Positions 10,113 through 21,500 of a stretch of 64,000 nt of DNA are shown here, piece after piece. The stretch spans positions 1,736,001 through 1,800,000 of the forward strand of contig OZ234493.1 of assembly GCA_965153455.1 (NCBI GenBank), read 5' to 3'. How positions within the stretch are numbered: position 1 is the stretch's first letter; each line of letters opens with the position of its first letter. The notes under the pieces were generated by a model. The model did not search any database and had not been told where the DNA came from. It saw only the letters and a program-made list of their open reading frames with translations. Position numbers and translations under genes: made by a program. This DNA comes from Sphagnum compactum. Its lineage: Eukaryota; Bryophyta; Sphagnopsida; Sphagnales.

Positions 10113-12294
10113 TCAGCTTTTGTTGTTCTGAGTCTCTACTTGCATCCCTTCAGATTCCTCCCCTTCCTCCTCCTCTTCCACTGCAACCTTTTTGGGATGC
10201 TTGAGCTTTGCACAAAAGGATGATGGGTTGGTTGTCATTGCAGTAGTACTACGGCCGTAAGTCTTCGTCTTCTCCTTCCTCACCATTCTTGTGATGCGTG
10301 ACGACAGCCAATTTACATGAGGAGTCGCAGCAGAAGAGGGAGTGGGTACTGCTTCTTTTTTAACAAGCCCAGCTTCGTCTACAAAAGTCTCCTGCTCTCC
10401 TTTTCCTGCATGTTGTTCGACAGCTAGTACTCCTTCACCGTTTGTGTTTAGACTCTGATGAGCTTGCAGACCGTTCATTGCTGAATGACCACTACTAGAC
10501 TTGTGTTTGTGCGCAAGCAGGATACACAAAGTAGATGGCGACTTGTTGCTGGTGACGGTGGTACCGTACTTCTTCAACATTCTTGTGATGCGTGACCATA
10601 GACGAAGATCGTCCCCGGTCAATGCCTTTTTCCCCGAGTCATGATCCAAGCTGCTGGCCTCCTCACCTTCTACTCCTTTCTTGTGAATCTGCGCGTGATA
10701 CATCACAGACAAAGAGATTGAGGAATTATTTTTACCTTCTGGTTGTCACTGCTGATCCATATCAAGGAACCTGTAAATGCCGTCGTAGATCGAGAACAAT
10801 TGTATACGAAAATGGAAATTTCTTGCGGTCCTGCAGTGATCATTAGTATCTAGAGAAGCTGCTCAAGATTAGTGAGGACATGAGAAGTTCCGAGACCTGT
10901 AGAGCTGAGAGGGTAGCTGGGTCCATGGTGAGAGCATTGTTGAAGCGGAGGTAGAAAAGAGATCCAGTTAAGCGAACGATGCTCTCCAGATCCTCCAAAC
11001 ACACTTGCCGGAAGCTTCGCAGGAGAGGCAAGTGGATGACAGAGATCACATGGCAGATGGGCGTAACAGGGCTGCTTTCGAACCTGTAGAAGTGATTGTC
11101 ACTCACCCGTCTCCATCCTCTCCCAACCAGTGCCTGCAGTTTGTTCCCAACAATCATGCAACAGAAAGAATCAGCGCCGCAACCCATCATGCATGCTGCA
11201 CATGATGGATGCAAGTCTGCTGCACGCAAACTTGTACCACCAGCTCGAACTTAAGATCGAAAAAAAAATGTTCATGCACTGGAGAGATAATCCGATTGGG
11301 CCTACCTCGGCAAGATCCTTGAAGGTCTCGATCCGCCGATTGGTGCCCTTCACAGCCAGCGATACTTGAACGTTTCCAGCTTTGATGTCCTCTCTGAGTC
11401 GTGACCCACGAGCTGCTGGCAAAGCTCCCGCCCCCACATCAAAGACGCCAACAAGACCTGCATACTCGAGTCTCCTTACAAACCGCTTCAGCTCTATCCT
11501 GGTCGCAGCCCCTGTAACAACAACAGCATTCGCAATTTTAATTCCTACAGGTTTCATTTTCACTGATCTTCCGAGAATGAATCTTGATGGCCAATTCTAT
11601 TGTTCTTTCTCTGCATTGATCTTGAGCCTCACTCTTGTGCGGCCGATCTGCAGCATGATGAAAGATGAGAACTACAAAGGATTCTTGAAGGGAAATAGAA
11701 ATCAAGGAAATCTTCTAAGTAGAAGAGTCACGAGAGAATGGGTACAGTACCAATATCAGGGTATGGGAGACAGGCGTGTTGAACATCAGCTTCGTGACAG
11801 GCTCTCCATGTGCACCACAAGTCTCGCTGGGGAGTGACATAAAAAGACCAACCCAGGTTCTGCATGATGCGGGAGAGTTGCTCATAGCTCTTCACGGGCT
11901 TCATGGTCTTGAGATTCAGCAGATACCACGTTCCCGGCTTGCTCCAGTTGCTCATGGCCGCTGTCGACATTCCGCACTGATATTGCTGCTGCTGCTGCAT
12001 CATCGCAGCCAGGCTAGGCCCATGAGCAGCTGCATGAGACTTTACCGTTACTGCCGCTGCATGACGCAGAGTCCCAGGCCGCCCCGGCTGAGTCTTCTGC
12101 AGTACTACGCGGGATGTCGAACTTTTCGACAGACTAGACGTACTGTGGCCGGTTCTTGGCCTGCGCGACCCATGCTGCTGCATCTGTCCAGGCGATGCAG
12201 CTGCAATGTCTACTGCAGGTGATCTAAGTCTCATGCCGTGGTCGTGATCCGATCGACCTGAACTCAATTGAAGCTGGTGGTCTACCACTGCCAT
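10113..12294 (-). CDS. Four-exon gene for a protein with two FPF1-like domains (copy B)
   Basis: Predicted exons in transcript order are 12294-11751, 11511-11306, 11133-10897 and 10688-10113, with GT/AG borders and the same phases as copy A, giving about 520 residues. FPF1-like domain 1 is at about residues 123-177 (LLNLKT, YEQL, LGW, VQHACLP) and domain 2 at about 229-314. Exon 3 encodes exactly the same 79 residues as copy A. The N-terminal region is glutamine- and serine-rich, with a run of seven Q interrupted once, and has only one version of the module that is duplicated in copy A. Exon 4 again has two W..RITRM[LV] modules. The gene is convergent with copy A. Conservation of reading frame with mainly synonymous change argues that both copies are functional genes. 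The FPF1 assignment is by remembered family motifs, not a search. Confidence 0.72.
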
Positions 12295-13106
12295 GGGAGC
12301 TCTAGCTGTTGATCCAATCTTACCTAGCTACGACGAATCTCAAAACCTCACAGGTGAGCTTAAATCTCTTCTGCAGGGATCATCACAAAAGAACTGAGCC
12401 AAATTGCAGGAAGATCAAAATTATTCATCTTCCCATACTGAATCTATAAGTAAGAGAAAGAAAGAGATCAAGTCTCGCTACACCAGCTTCGATACTCAAA
12501 CATGTATTTAACGAGTCTGGTCCTCATGAGTCCATTTAAGAACCTCGCACAAGTCCACCAGCTTGCTTACAATAGAAACAAATTTGATGAGATTGGACGT
12601 GGAATTCCTCATTCGAGCTCATGACCTACAATGCCTGCATCCAGACCCAAGGAACTACAAACAATTGTGTGGGTTCAAAGCACTCCTGCAAATCAAGCCT
12701 GCAACAACAACACCAACAACAAAGCAAGTCCGCTTTACATGCGGGAACGGAGTTCTATAACAAGGCAGGTTTGGAACTAAACGGGCTTCTCAAGCTTGAA
12801 CCGGAGTGCTCAATCGACGGTCATCCATTTCTTCATCGGACGGGCACCATTTTCCGATACTTTTCTGGCCGTTATATTGGGTTGGAGAGCGACGAACTGT
12901 TAATTTAACAGTTTTAAATCAAAAAGTATTTTGAATGTATCATTTTATCGAATTTTTTATGTGATTATTAAGGCCTTTGGATGAGGGCTATTGCAAAATA
13001 AACATTTGAGGTCCAAGCACAGGTGGCTACCATCTTGTGTTAAGGTTGTCATCTTTGTTTGTTGGCCCTGCCTTGTAAGGCAGGGCTATTGTGTTGAGAA
13101 TCATTA
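12295..13106. promoter_or_regulatory. Upstream region of FPF1-like copy B
   Basis: This interval lies between the start codon of the minus-strand gene and the pogo-type element. It is of moderate GC content up to about 12900, consistent with promoter and 5' leader. A CTAGGTAAGATT motif just upstream of the start (on the minus strand, around 12320-12331) resembles a splice donor, so a 5' UTR intron is possible. Open frames at 12563-12908 on the plus strand are Q/S-rich, partly from CAA repeats, and are not supported as genes. Confidence 0.35.
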
Positions 13107-13179
13107 CAGTAGTCTCTCGTTTAAGTACGCAACTTGAACCTCGGAGTTTTGTGCGTACTTTATCGGTAGGTGCGTACTT
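13107..13179 (+). repeat. Left terminal and subterminal repeats of the pogo-type element
   Basis: The terminal inverted repeat (13107-13131) ends in AAGTACGCA. Two subterminal copies of its complement TGCGTACTT follow at 13152-13160 and 13171-13179. The mirror arrangement is seen at the right end (14944-15001), with three copies spaced about 16-17 bp. Confidence 0.8.
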
Positions 13180-13217
13180 TAGATGCTCCATTCCCAAATC
13201 GCCTGCGTTTCGCTGCA

Positions 13218-14897
13218 ATGTCGAAGAAACTGACCGGCAAGCGCCTGAATGAGTCCCAGCGCTGCGAGATCATCTCAAAACTGAGCAAGACGAACCCTCC
13301 AAGCAAACGCGCTCTAGCGCGTGAGTACGATGTTAGCGAAAGCGCTATCCGGAAGGTCTGGGAGAAACGAGATTCAATTCTTGAACAATCCGCTTTATTC
13401 TCCGAAGAAGCTAAACAGAAGACCTTCAGAGCTTCAGTTGGACGATTTACCGAACTTGAAGATATGTACATCTGGATTGACAGCATGCGCCGTGCCAAGC
13501 TCCCTGTACTGCCATCTCTCGCCATTGCGAAAGCGAAAAGTATTGCTTCTACATTATCCATTTTCGATTCAGACTTTAAGGCTTCATGGCAATGGCTTAG
13601 TCGTTTCAGGACACGCCGAGGTCTACAGAAAATGCTTCTTCATGGAGAAGGAGATGAGGTTGACAAAAATGACCCAGAATTACTATCAACGTTAGAAGAA
13701 TTATACTCTATCATCGCTCAATACGACCCTGAGAACGTCTACAACATGGACGAGACTGGATTGTTTTTCCGTCTGCTTCCCAGATATTCCATTCTGATGC
13801 CGAACAAGGACATTTCAAGCACTAGAGGCAAAAAGAAAGCGAAAGATCGTGTTTCTCTGATAGTTTGCGCCAACGCAACTGGAACACATAAAATTCCTTG
13901 CATAATGATTGGAAAGCTGAAAGAGCCAGCGGGTATTAAAGACCGACACTGGCCAATTCCTTTTCCAATCAAGCGAAAGCATGGATGGATGTGGAAACCT
14001 GCTGGAAATGGTTCAACGAAGTTTTTGTTCCAGAAGTCAAAAGACGAACAGGACGTCCCGTTCTCTTACTGATGGATAATGCGCCAGGACACTTCGACGC
14101 CTTCGAACGCGACAACATCCGCGTAGTATTCTTTCCTCCGAACTATACCAGCTGGAAACAGCCTTGTGATATGGGAATCATCGCCGCTCTCAAGAAACGA
14201 TACAAATATTTATATTTCAAGGATATCCTCGACTTCTACGAGCTTCACGAGCAGTTAAAGCAACGGAAAAGAGAATTGGGAAAACAACTACAACGAGGTG
14301 CAGCAGGTGTTTCCTACGGAAATCCAGCGCACCTGCTAGATGCCGCAAGCTATGTAAAAGAAGCCTGGGATTCCGTCTCGTCAAGCTCTATCAAAAATGC
14401 ATTCAGTAAGGCGGAGCTCATGAATTTGGAACCGGAACCAAGGGCTGAGAGCGAAAATAACGTCATTGCCACTGAGTTAGCCCAAACCATCGAAAGCTTA
14501 AATTTATCGATCAACCAATCAGAACTGGAAGAATTTGTTCATATTAATGACGAAAGCAATGAAGAATATGTCGCAGCAGTGTTGGAAGACGTCGAAGAGC
14601 TGTTGGAATCGATGAAGATTAATGAAGCAGGGTTTGATGAAGATAGCGATGTTAATCAACCAGAGCAGATTGTCGAGTCACAGGATAGAGTTGAATTTCA
14701 TGGATTTGAGTCTTTGTATAAGTAGATTCTCGATATTGAGGATCAGTTACTCTGCTCTAACGTTCAAACAGAAGCCGAGAGAAGCATTTGACGATCTCAA
14801 AAAATCTTTTGAAGAGTTCCAGGCCAAGGTTCGAGCAGTCGTCCTCAAAGCCAAACGCAAAAAAAAACCAAAACCTGCGCCAGATGACGATTCATGA
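13218..14897 (+). pseudogene. Pogo/Tigger-like transposase, frameshifted
   Basis: The N-terminus carries a psq/CENP-B type helix-turn-helix (MSKKLTGKRLNESQR; RALAREYDVSESAIRKVW), followed by a second CENP-B HTH ending in WLSRFRTRRGL, then a DDE-type catalytic core. The first catalytic Asp is in NMDETGLFFR, the second in LLLMDNAPGH and the third in QPCDMG, i.e. a DDD triad as in pogo. The first frame runs to a stop at 14072, and the catalytic continuation is in another frame from about 13985, so there is a frameshift near 13980. A stop at 14723-14725 and a further shift lead to a lysine-rich tail ending at 14897. An upstream ATG at 13170 is in frame, but the homologous region begins at 13218. 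Not functional as read. Confidence 0.88.
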
Positions 14898-14943
14898 TAT
14901 GTTCCACTGAAAAATGTTGATCCCTAAAAATTTTGTCATAAAA

Positions 14944-15001
14944 TGCGTACTTAACCAGGATGCGTACTTAAACAGGTGCGTACTTAAGTGGGAGGCTATT
15001 G
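14944..15001 (+). repeat. Right terminal and subterminal repeats of the pogo-type element
   Basis: Three TGCGTACTT copies start at 14944, 14961 and 14977. The last is part of the terminal inverted repeat that ends at 15001 against a TA duplication. The regular spacing of about 16-17 bp suggests multiple transposase contacts. Confidence 0.8.
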
Positions 15002-15326
15002 TACTTTGTCAAATCTATTTGTGTGGAAACCGGTCATCACTAGTCAAATCATGAATTGCCACAGCAACCACTAGTGGCTGCCTCCCAGTTTTGTTGTGTT
15101 TGTAGTGCATCTTGGAGCTCTCAAATTTCAAGCTTTCTTGTGTGAAATTTGGTATGTAAAACCCTAAGGATTAGTTGATTGCTTTCCAAGTTCCCTCATT
15201 GCAGTTTCATTGTGGTGCATTTTGTAGGTTTGAGCAATTTGGTTTTGTATCTAGGAACTTGGATCTTTCAATAATGAGTAATTTGTGCCATTATACCATG
15301 AAGGTTGCTAGATTACAAGAGCTTGA
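15002..15326. other. Spacer containing a repeat shared with 56889-57050
   Basis: From about 15183 to 15325 the sequence (CAAGTTCCCTCATT, then CATTGTGGTGCATTTTG, then TGTGCCATTATACCA) is closely similar to 56889-57050 on the same strand. It is a dispersed repeat of unknown kind. The rest shows no gene. Confidence 0.5.
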
Positions 15327-18051
15327 TGACAAAAACACAAAAAAACCATAGAACACAATTTCAGAAATAGAAGCCATTGGTATAGTTAAGGGAATAATTT
15401 ATCAGTCATACTAGTTTTAACTATTATAACATATACTTAAATATCAATCCGTGAAAGTTGTTCCTTATAGATGATTAAAAACATGTCAACTTCTCCGCTT
15501 GAAAGTTAAAGCTTTGAATAGTCTGTGGATGCCTAACCGATTTGTTCATGCATTCGATCAAAAATCATTTAATGGTTTGCTTGTGCAAGGTCACCAATGA
15601 TACTAATAAATGGTCCTTCCTCAGAGTTAGGTGATATGGTGAGGCAATAAAAAGGCTCCAGGTACAAAGATATGTAATTGTCTAGAGTCGCCACCAAATG
15701 TACAGTTCCATTACCATTTACATCTTTGAAGTGGAATTTAATGGTTGGAAATTCGGAAATTGAAAAAACATCAGAAAGGTTGAAGCATTTTGGAAATAGA
15801 TTAATAGCATATTGAAGTGAAGTTATTAGCTTCTGAAGTTCTTGCAATCCTTCCATACACAATCAATCCTTTCTTGTATTTATTAATGGTAAGCATGTTT
15901 GATATCAGTGTCCGTTGTAACAGGTTGTAATTGTAACAATTCCCTAGATAGAATAAATGTGCACCAAATAACACATTATGCAAGATGGATGATTTGTATG
16001 AACATGAAACATTTTTTCCTTGTATTCTTGTCCCATTTAAACTAACCATAATGGTTAGCAATGTATCAACCATTACCTTATTAACTAGTAAATGTTTTAC
16101 CTACTTACCTATGGCATGTTGGTACTTACATAACTAACTAATGTGAAGTGGAAGTAGGTGGATTATAAGATATTTACCTTGCCTGCTTATAATGTTCAAA
16201 GTTTAGACTAGTTCTTTTATCAATTTTATTTTGAATTGAAATTACTTAATGAATTTAAACAATTTTATCATCTCTCATGATTTTATTTGAATTTGACATA
16301 AAGGGTAGTAGTGATGTGTTGCTTGTTTACTTATTAGTTAAAATTTTGGCCTAACACCTTGCACTTGTTGGTTCAAATTTTGACTTGAACCTGCAATCAA
16401 TGTATTGGTGAGTACCAAAGACCTACTATTTGTCTTCTTTTTTTAATCCTTTTTTCCTAGGTTATCAAACTCATTTTTGCATTCAAATTATCAAACCATG
16501 TCACATAATTCCACAATATATTTTTAATGGTTTTATTCACCCATGATTTGGTTTCAACTTGCCATATTATAAGACAAAGCCATCTATGAAGAAGATTTGG
16601 TTCCAGCTCCAAAAATAAGATTAAAATTGTCTCAATTTTGGTTCCACACAAAAAAGGAACTAAGAATTTGATTTCGAATCTGGTTCTTCAAAAAACAAAT
16701 TTTAGTTTATGTTTGGACAGTTGGAGTTTGAATAACCCAAAATGGAATTGGTAGTTAATAGCTGAATATCCCAAGTTTCAGTCTTCTTGTTTTCAAATAC
16801 ATGTACCTATTTTCATTTAAGTTTTAGTTCCAGTTCCACATAACAATAGAATGAAGAAAGCAAATTTAGCCCTAGTTCCTTCAAACAAATAGAATTGAAT
16901 TGTCATCAATTATGAAAATCAAACTAATTTCAGTCTAGTTCTTACTAACTAGAACCAGTGGTTCTTAGTTCTTACCCATCCAAGATTAGTTTAACCAGTG
17001 TTGAGCAATTATCACAAACAAGAACACACCCTTGATGGATGGTTATTAGTGACGTTTTTAGAATTCATAACCGTAATACTCCTCCCCAAAAAAATCAAAA
17101 ACTTGGTTAAGGTGTATAATCATGGTTTTCAAACAATTTAAAAAATCAAATAACCACCCAACACTGGTTTCAACAGGTGGGACTAACTTGGTGATGACAC
17201 CAAAGGTGTATTCACATTTGGTGTTAAGGACTATAGTATTAAGTCCTCTAACACCAAGCTAATCATTTAAAACCTAAACCTATTTACCATGAAGATTTTT
17301 TATTAAATTAACATTCATTTAATATTAACCAATCATCCATTTAACATTGGGTACCACCTAAAATGCCACCTAGATTTTCACTTAACATTCACTTAACATT
17401 AAGTGTGAATGCACTTTAATTACCTGGGAGATAGCAGTGTAATTAGCAATGTTGAGAAAAGTAAATGCCCTGCCAGAGTCCAAGACGACCCCACTTGTAC
17501 CATCGGTTTTGTTTATGAAGAAAGTGTTTGGTGGAATGTTCTATAACATTGAGTTACTGTTCACACTAATTTTTGTTAAGCCCACAATATAAAAAACGAA
17601 AAATATTTGTGGAGAGTCATGGGTGTGATCATGGGCGTGTAGACCAAGCGACGATTAATTTTCGACCCTTCTAGGCTTTCGAAGAAGATGGTGCTCATGT
17701 CACTGGTGGACAAGTTAAAAGGCACCAAACAATAAGAGAACATGTCGGGATACATGTTCTACAGAGAAAATGCACTTTTGCACTTCTACCAACACCCACT
17801 ATTCCATTTGCTCCCTTGAAGAAAAGAATTATTGGGTTGATTATGCCCACAACCAAATACTATTAGAATTGAAGTGGATCGTCTGTTTATATTAGTGATA
17901 ATGAGATTCTCGTAAGTCAAGTTGCCTTGGTTAATATCGCTCCTATATATAAAAAGGTATTCTCCTTTATTTGTTTCACAACTACGTTTACCCCAATGTA
18001 GGGACCATATTGAGTAAGAAGCTGGTGATGAAATCATCACAAAGTTATTAT

Positions 18052-18529
18052 TGTAAGTAGCATGTGGTCGAACTACTTTAGTGGAAGCACTAAATAGTAG
18101 TAGCAAATTAACACTCGAATTAATCTTAGTAGTCCCGCTCATTTCCACGCTATCGTAATAAATCAAAAACGGTGGCATGTGCACCGGATTGAATTCACTA
18201 CACTTTCGCTAGTGCATTAGTTAGGCACCCATGTGCATTTTACTTTAGATTACCCTCATTGCATGGTAACTATTTTCACCTACCAACAGTTATTAGCCTT
18301 ACTTCTGAGCGATCCTCCATGTGCATATAAGCACATCACAGGTTCCCATTAGATCATCTCGAAATCATTGATCTATTTTTCTACAAGAATTAGTTTTGAA
18401 TCACTAATCCATTTTAGCATAATTCTTAGCAAGATTAAGCTTTGTAGTGTGATTCCTTTTCTTTGTCCAAGTTCATTGTACCAATTATTTTTAGGCACAT
18501 TGTGTAATGGAATAGCCTGATTTTTCATA
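18052..18529 (+). repeat. 5' LTR of the Copia element
   Basis: It begins TGTAAGTAGCATGTGG and ends near TTTTTCATA. It aligns along its whole length with 23634-24100, sharing blocks such as GGCATGTGCACCGGATTGAA and CCATGTGCATATAAGCACAT. The latter contains a possible TATA-like ATATAAG. A primer-binding site downstream was not recognised with confidence. Confidence 0.85.
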
Positions 18530-18599
18530 GATTATGGGCCCACATTTTGGGTACATAGGCAAATTCACAAGGAAAAAATTTATGCTTTAGAAGTTTAAG

Positions 18600-21500
18600 A
18601 TGGAAACTATGTTGAAAGCTAGAGAGTTGTGGGGGCTAGTAGATGGGAAAGATGTAAAGCCAAGTGAACAAGAGGTAGCTACATTGTCAACTTACACTAA
18701 GAGAGATAACCGAGTTCTTAACCTCATAGTGTAGTGTTTGTCTGATAGCCAATTGCTTGCAATGAGAAAAGAAACTATTGCAAAGGGCATTTGAGAGGCA
18801 CTTCAAAACCGATAAGTTGATAAAGGTTTCACTAATATGCTCTTTTTGACAAGTTTTTCACCTCGTAGATAAATCCAACTAACACAATGGAACAACACTT
18901 AAACAAGTTGGGAGCTATGGCAAAGGAGTTTGATGCCATTGGTGCAACAATTCCTCCTGAGGTGAAAGTCATGGTCCTTTCGATGAGTCTACCTGAAAGC
19001 GACAAATTCCTTGTCACTTATTTGGAGTCCTTAGAATCCATTGACCCCAAGAAATTTACTTGGGAGGTCATAGCAACTAGCTTGTTGAATGAGGAATTGA
19101 TGAGAAAAGAGAAGTCTAGGTCCTCTAAGTTGTTGACCAAAACTGCACTCGTATTAACTCAAAAAGGGTTAGAGACCTAAGTTAGTATAAACAAGTCAAG
19201 AGACATATGTAACTACTATAAGGAAGTTGGGCATTGGGCAAGGGAAAGTAAAAAAAAAATAGCTTATTCCAAGAAAAGAGGAGAGCAAAATAATATAGTT
19301 GAGGTAGGAAATGAAGCTACTAGGAAGCCTTTGTGTTTTCTTTGTTTGTTTCATGTGGATCCATAGTGTGGAACATAGATTCTAATCCATCTGCACATCT
19401 ATTTCATGAACGAATCTGGTTCAAAAATTATGAATCAATTTCACCCATCGAAATCTACATGGGCGATAATTTTGCTTAAAAAGCTATTGGTAGAGGAGAT
19501 ATAAAGGTATCCATGTTAGTGGGAGGAAATGAAATTATTGACGTTGTCCTTTCTAATGTCTTGCACGTCCCTAGATTGGCAACAAAACTTTTTTCTATAA
19601 CAAAAGCAAACTGCATTGGGTCATGTTTTTGAATTTGGAGGAAAAAGGTGTGTCACCATGAACAAACAAAAGAAAGTAATTGGACTTGGTTTGAAAGAAA
19701 ATGGTTTATATTGACTACAATGTGAGACAAAGTCAACAGAGATAGTCAAAGGTTTAATTATTTATAAGGAATCAAATAATATCTAGCTATGGCTTGAGCG
19801 ATTGGGGCATCTAGGTGTAGAAAATGTGAAGATGTTGTCAGAGAGTAACCTCGTGGAAGCCATTAACATTGACAAGGGAGCAAAGCTCAATTTTTGTCAA
19901 AGGTGTGTTTAAGGCAAGCAACACAGGGAAACATTCCTTGAAAGAAGGAAGGTGGTGTGCAAAAAAATTGTTGGAATTAATTCACACCAATGTTTGGGCA
20001 CTAGCTAAAACTCCATCTTTCGGCAGAACAAGATACTTTGTATCTTTCATAGATGATTACTTACATAAATCTTTCATTTACATTTTGGAGAGCAAGGGAG
20101 AATGTTTTTCAAAATTCCAAGAGTTCAAGGTGCTCATAGAAAGATAGACTGGAAAAAATATCAAGATCTAGAGAAGTGAAAACAAAGGTGAATTCTTGTC
20201 CTGAGAATTCCAAGCATTTTTGAAACTGAACAAAATTTAGCATTAAATCAACATCATACACACCCCAACAAAATGGAGTGGCCGAACGACTAAATCACAC
20301 AATTATTGAAATAACACACTACATGTTTCACTAATGCAATTTGGAACCGATATACTAGGCAAAAGTTGTAATGACCACATACTTAAAGGCTGGATCTCCC
20401 CACAAAGCAATTCAATGAATAACGTTTGAAAAACTTTGGAATGGGAGAAAACCTATAGTGAATTATTTATGAGTTTTTGGTTGTGACGCTTACATTCATA
20501 GACCCAGTTAGACCAAAACGAAATTGGATTCAAAGAGCATAAGATACATCTTTGTAGGTTATGATTAGAACTTAAAAATGTACAAATTGGTCACAAGGAG
20601 ACCTCCAGGTTGATCTTTAGCTGTGATGTGGTCTTCAATGAAGAAGTAGACATTGCTTCACATGAAAAGACTTTGTTCTAGAAAGAACCAAAAGGAATGA
20701 AACCGGAAGGAATGAAACAATGGATTTTTTCCTTTTCAATCTAGGATTCAAAAAATGTCAAACAAATCCTAGTATTTATTATTTGAAAAACCAAGAGTCA
20801 TCATTCTTAGCATTATACGTAGATGACTTATTGATTTTTAACAAGGAGATCACAACAATTGAAAGAACGAAAAAATTTCTGTCACAGGAGTTTAAAATGA
20901 AAGACTTAGGGGATCTTGCATTTTTTCTTAGGATCTAAGTAACGAGAGATTGGTAGCGTAGAACCATTAAGCTTGGTCAGCCAAAATACATCAACAAAAT
21001 TTTTAAGCGGTTCGGCATGGAAAGTTGTAAACCTATGTCTACACATTACAACAAAATGCATTCTAGTTCATTTTAGGTTTCAGTAGATTTTGAGTGAATT
21101 TGGACATTTTTACCAGGGTGAAATTGGTCAACCCCCAATTGGACGAAGACCAGTTGTCAAAGACAGTGAATTAATCCACTAACACCTAGTGAAATACAAA
21201 TTTATCAAGCCATTTTACTTGCTAGTTAATTAACTAAGCAGCATGGATATCAATTAAATATTAAATGATTTAATATTTAATGTTATATTTAATATTATTG
21301 ATAATTTTATGATTTTAATCGTATGAATTATTGACATGTGTCACTACCTATGCTAGGTTTAAAACTTAGCCTAGGTACATAGGCCATGTAATCAATTTTA
21401 TTAGGCATCTACTTTAGGGAACTACATAGGAAAATATTTGGTCAACTTATCATTATTGACCATAAATACACCATTTGTGAGGTTTGATCTTTTGACCTCT

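Larger units (their letters stand above)
13107..15001 (+). mobile_element. Pogo/Tigger-type DNA transposon
   Basis: The 1895-bp element has inverted ends: the left end begins CAGTAGTCTCTCGTTTAAG and the complement of the right end begins CAATAGCCTCCCACTTAAG. It is flanked by TA at 13105-13106 and at 15002-15003, the usual Tc1/mariner-superfamily target duplication. Inside each end lie further copies of TGCGTACTT (13152, 13171; 14944, 14961), additional to those within the terminal repeats (13123-13131, 14977-14985). These are likely transposase-binding repeats. It encodes one broken transposase. The ends look intact, so it could in principle still be moved by a related source in trans. Confidence 0.9.

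Noticed and set aside
12563-12908. Q/S-rich plus-strand open frames upstream of the minus-strand FPF1-like gene
   Set aside because: CAA-repeat driven, overlapping frames, located in the likely promoter, and no counterpart at the paralogous locus.
18047-18051. Target-site duplication of the Copia element
   Set aside because: The 5 bases before the 5' LTR and after the 3' LTR (24101-24105) do not match; the element is old and the duplication cannot be claimed.
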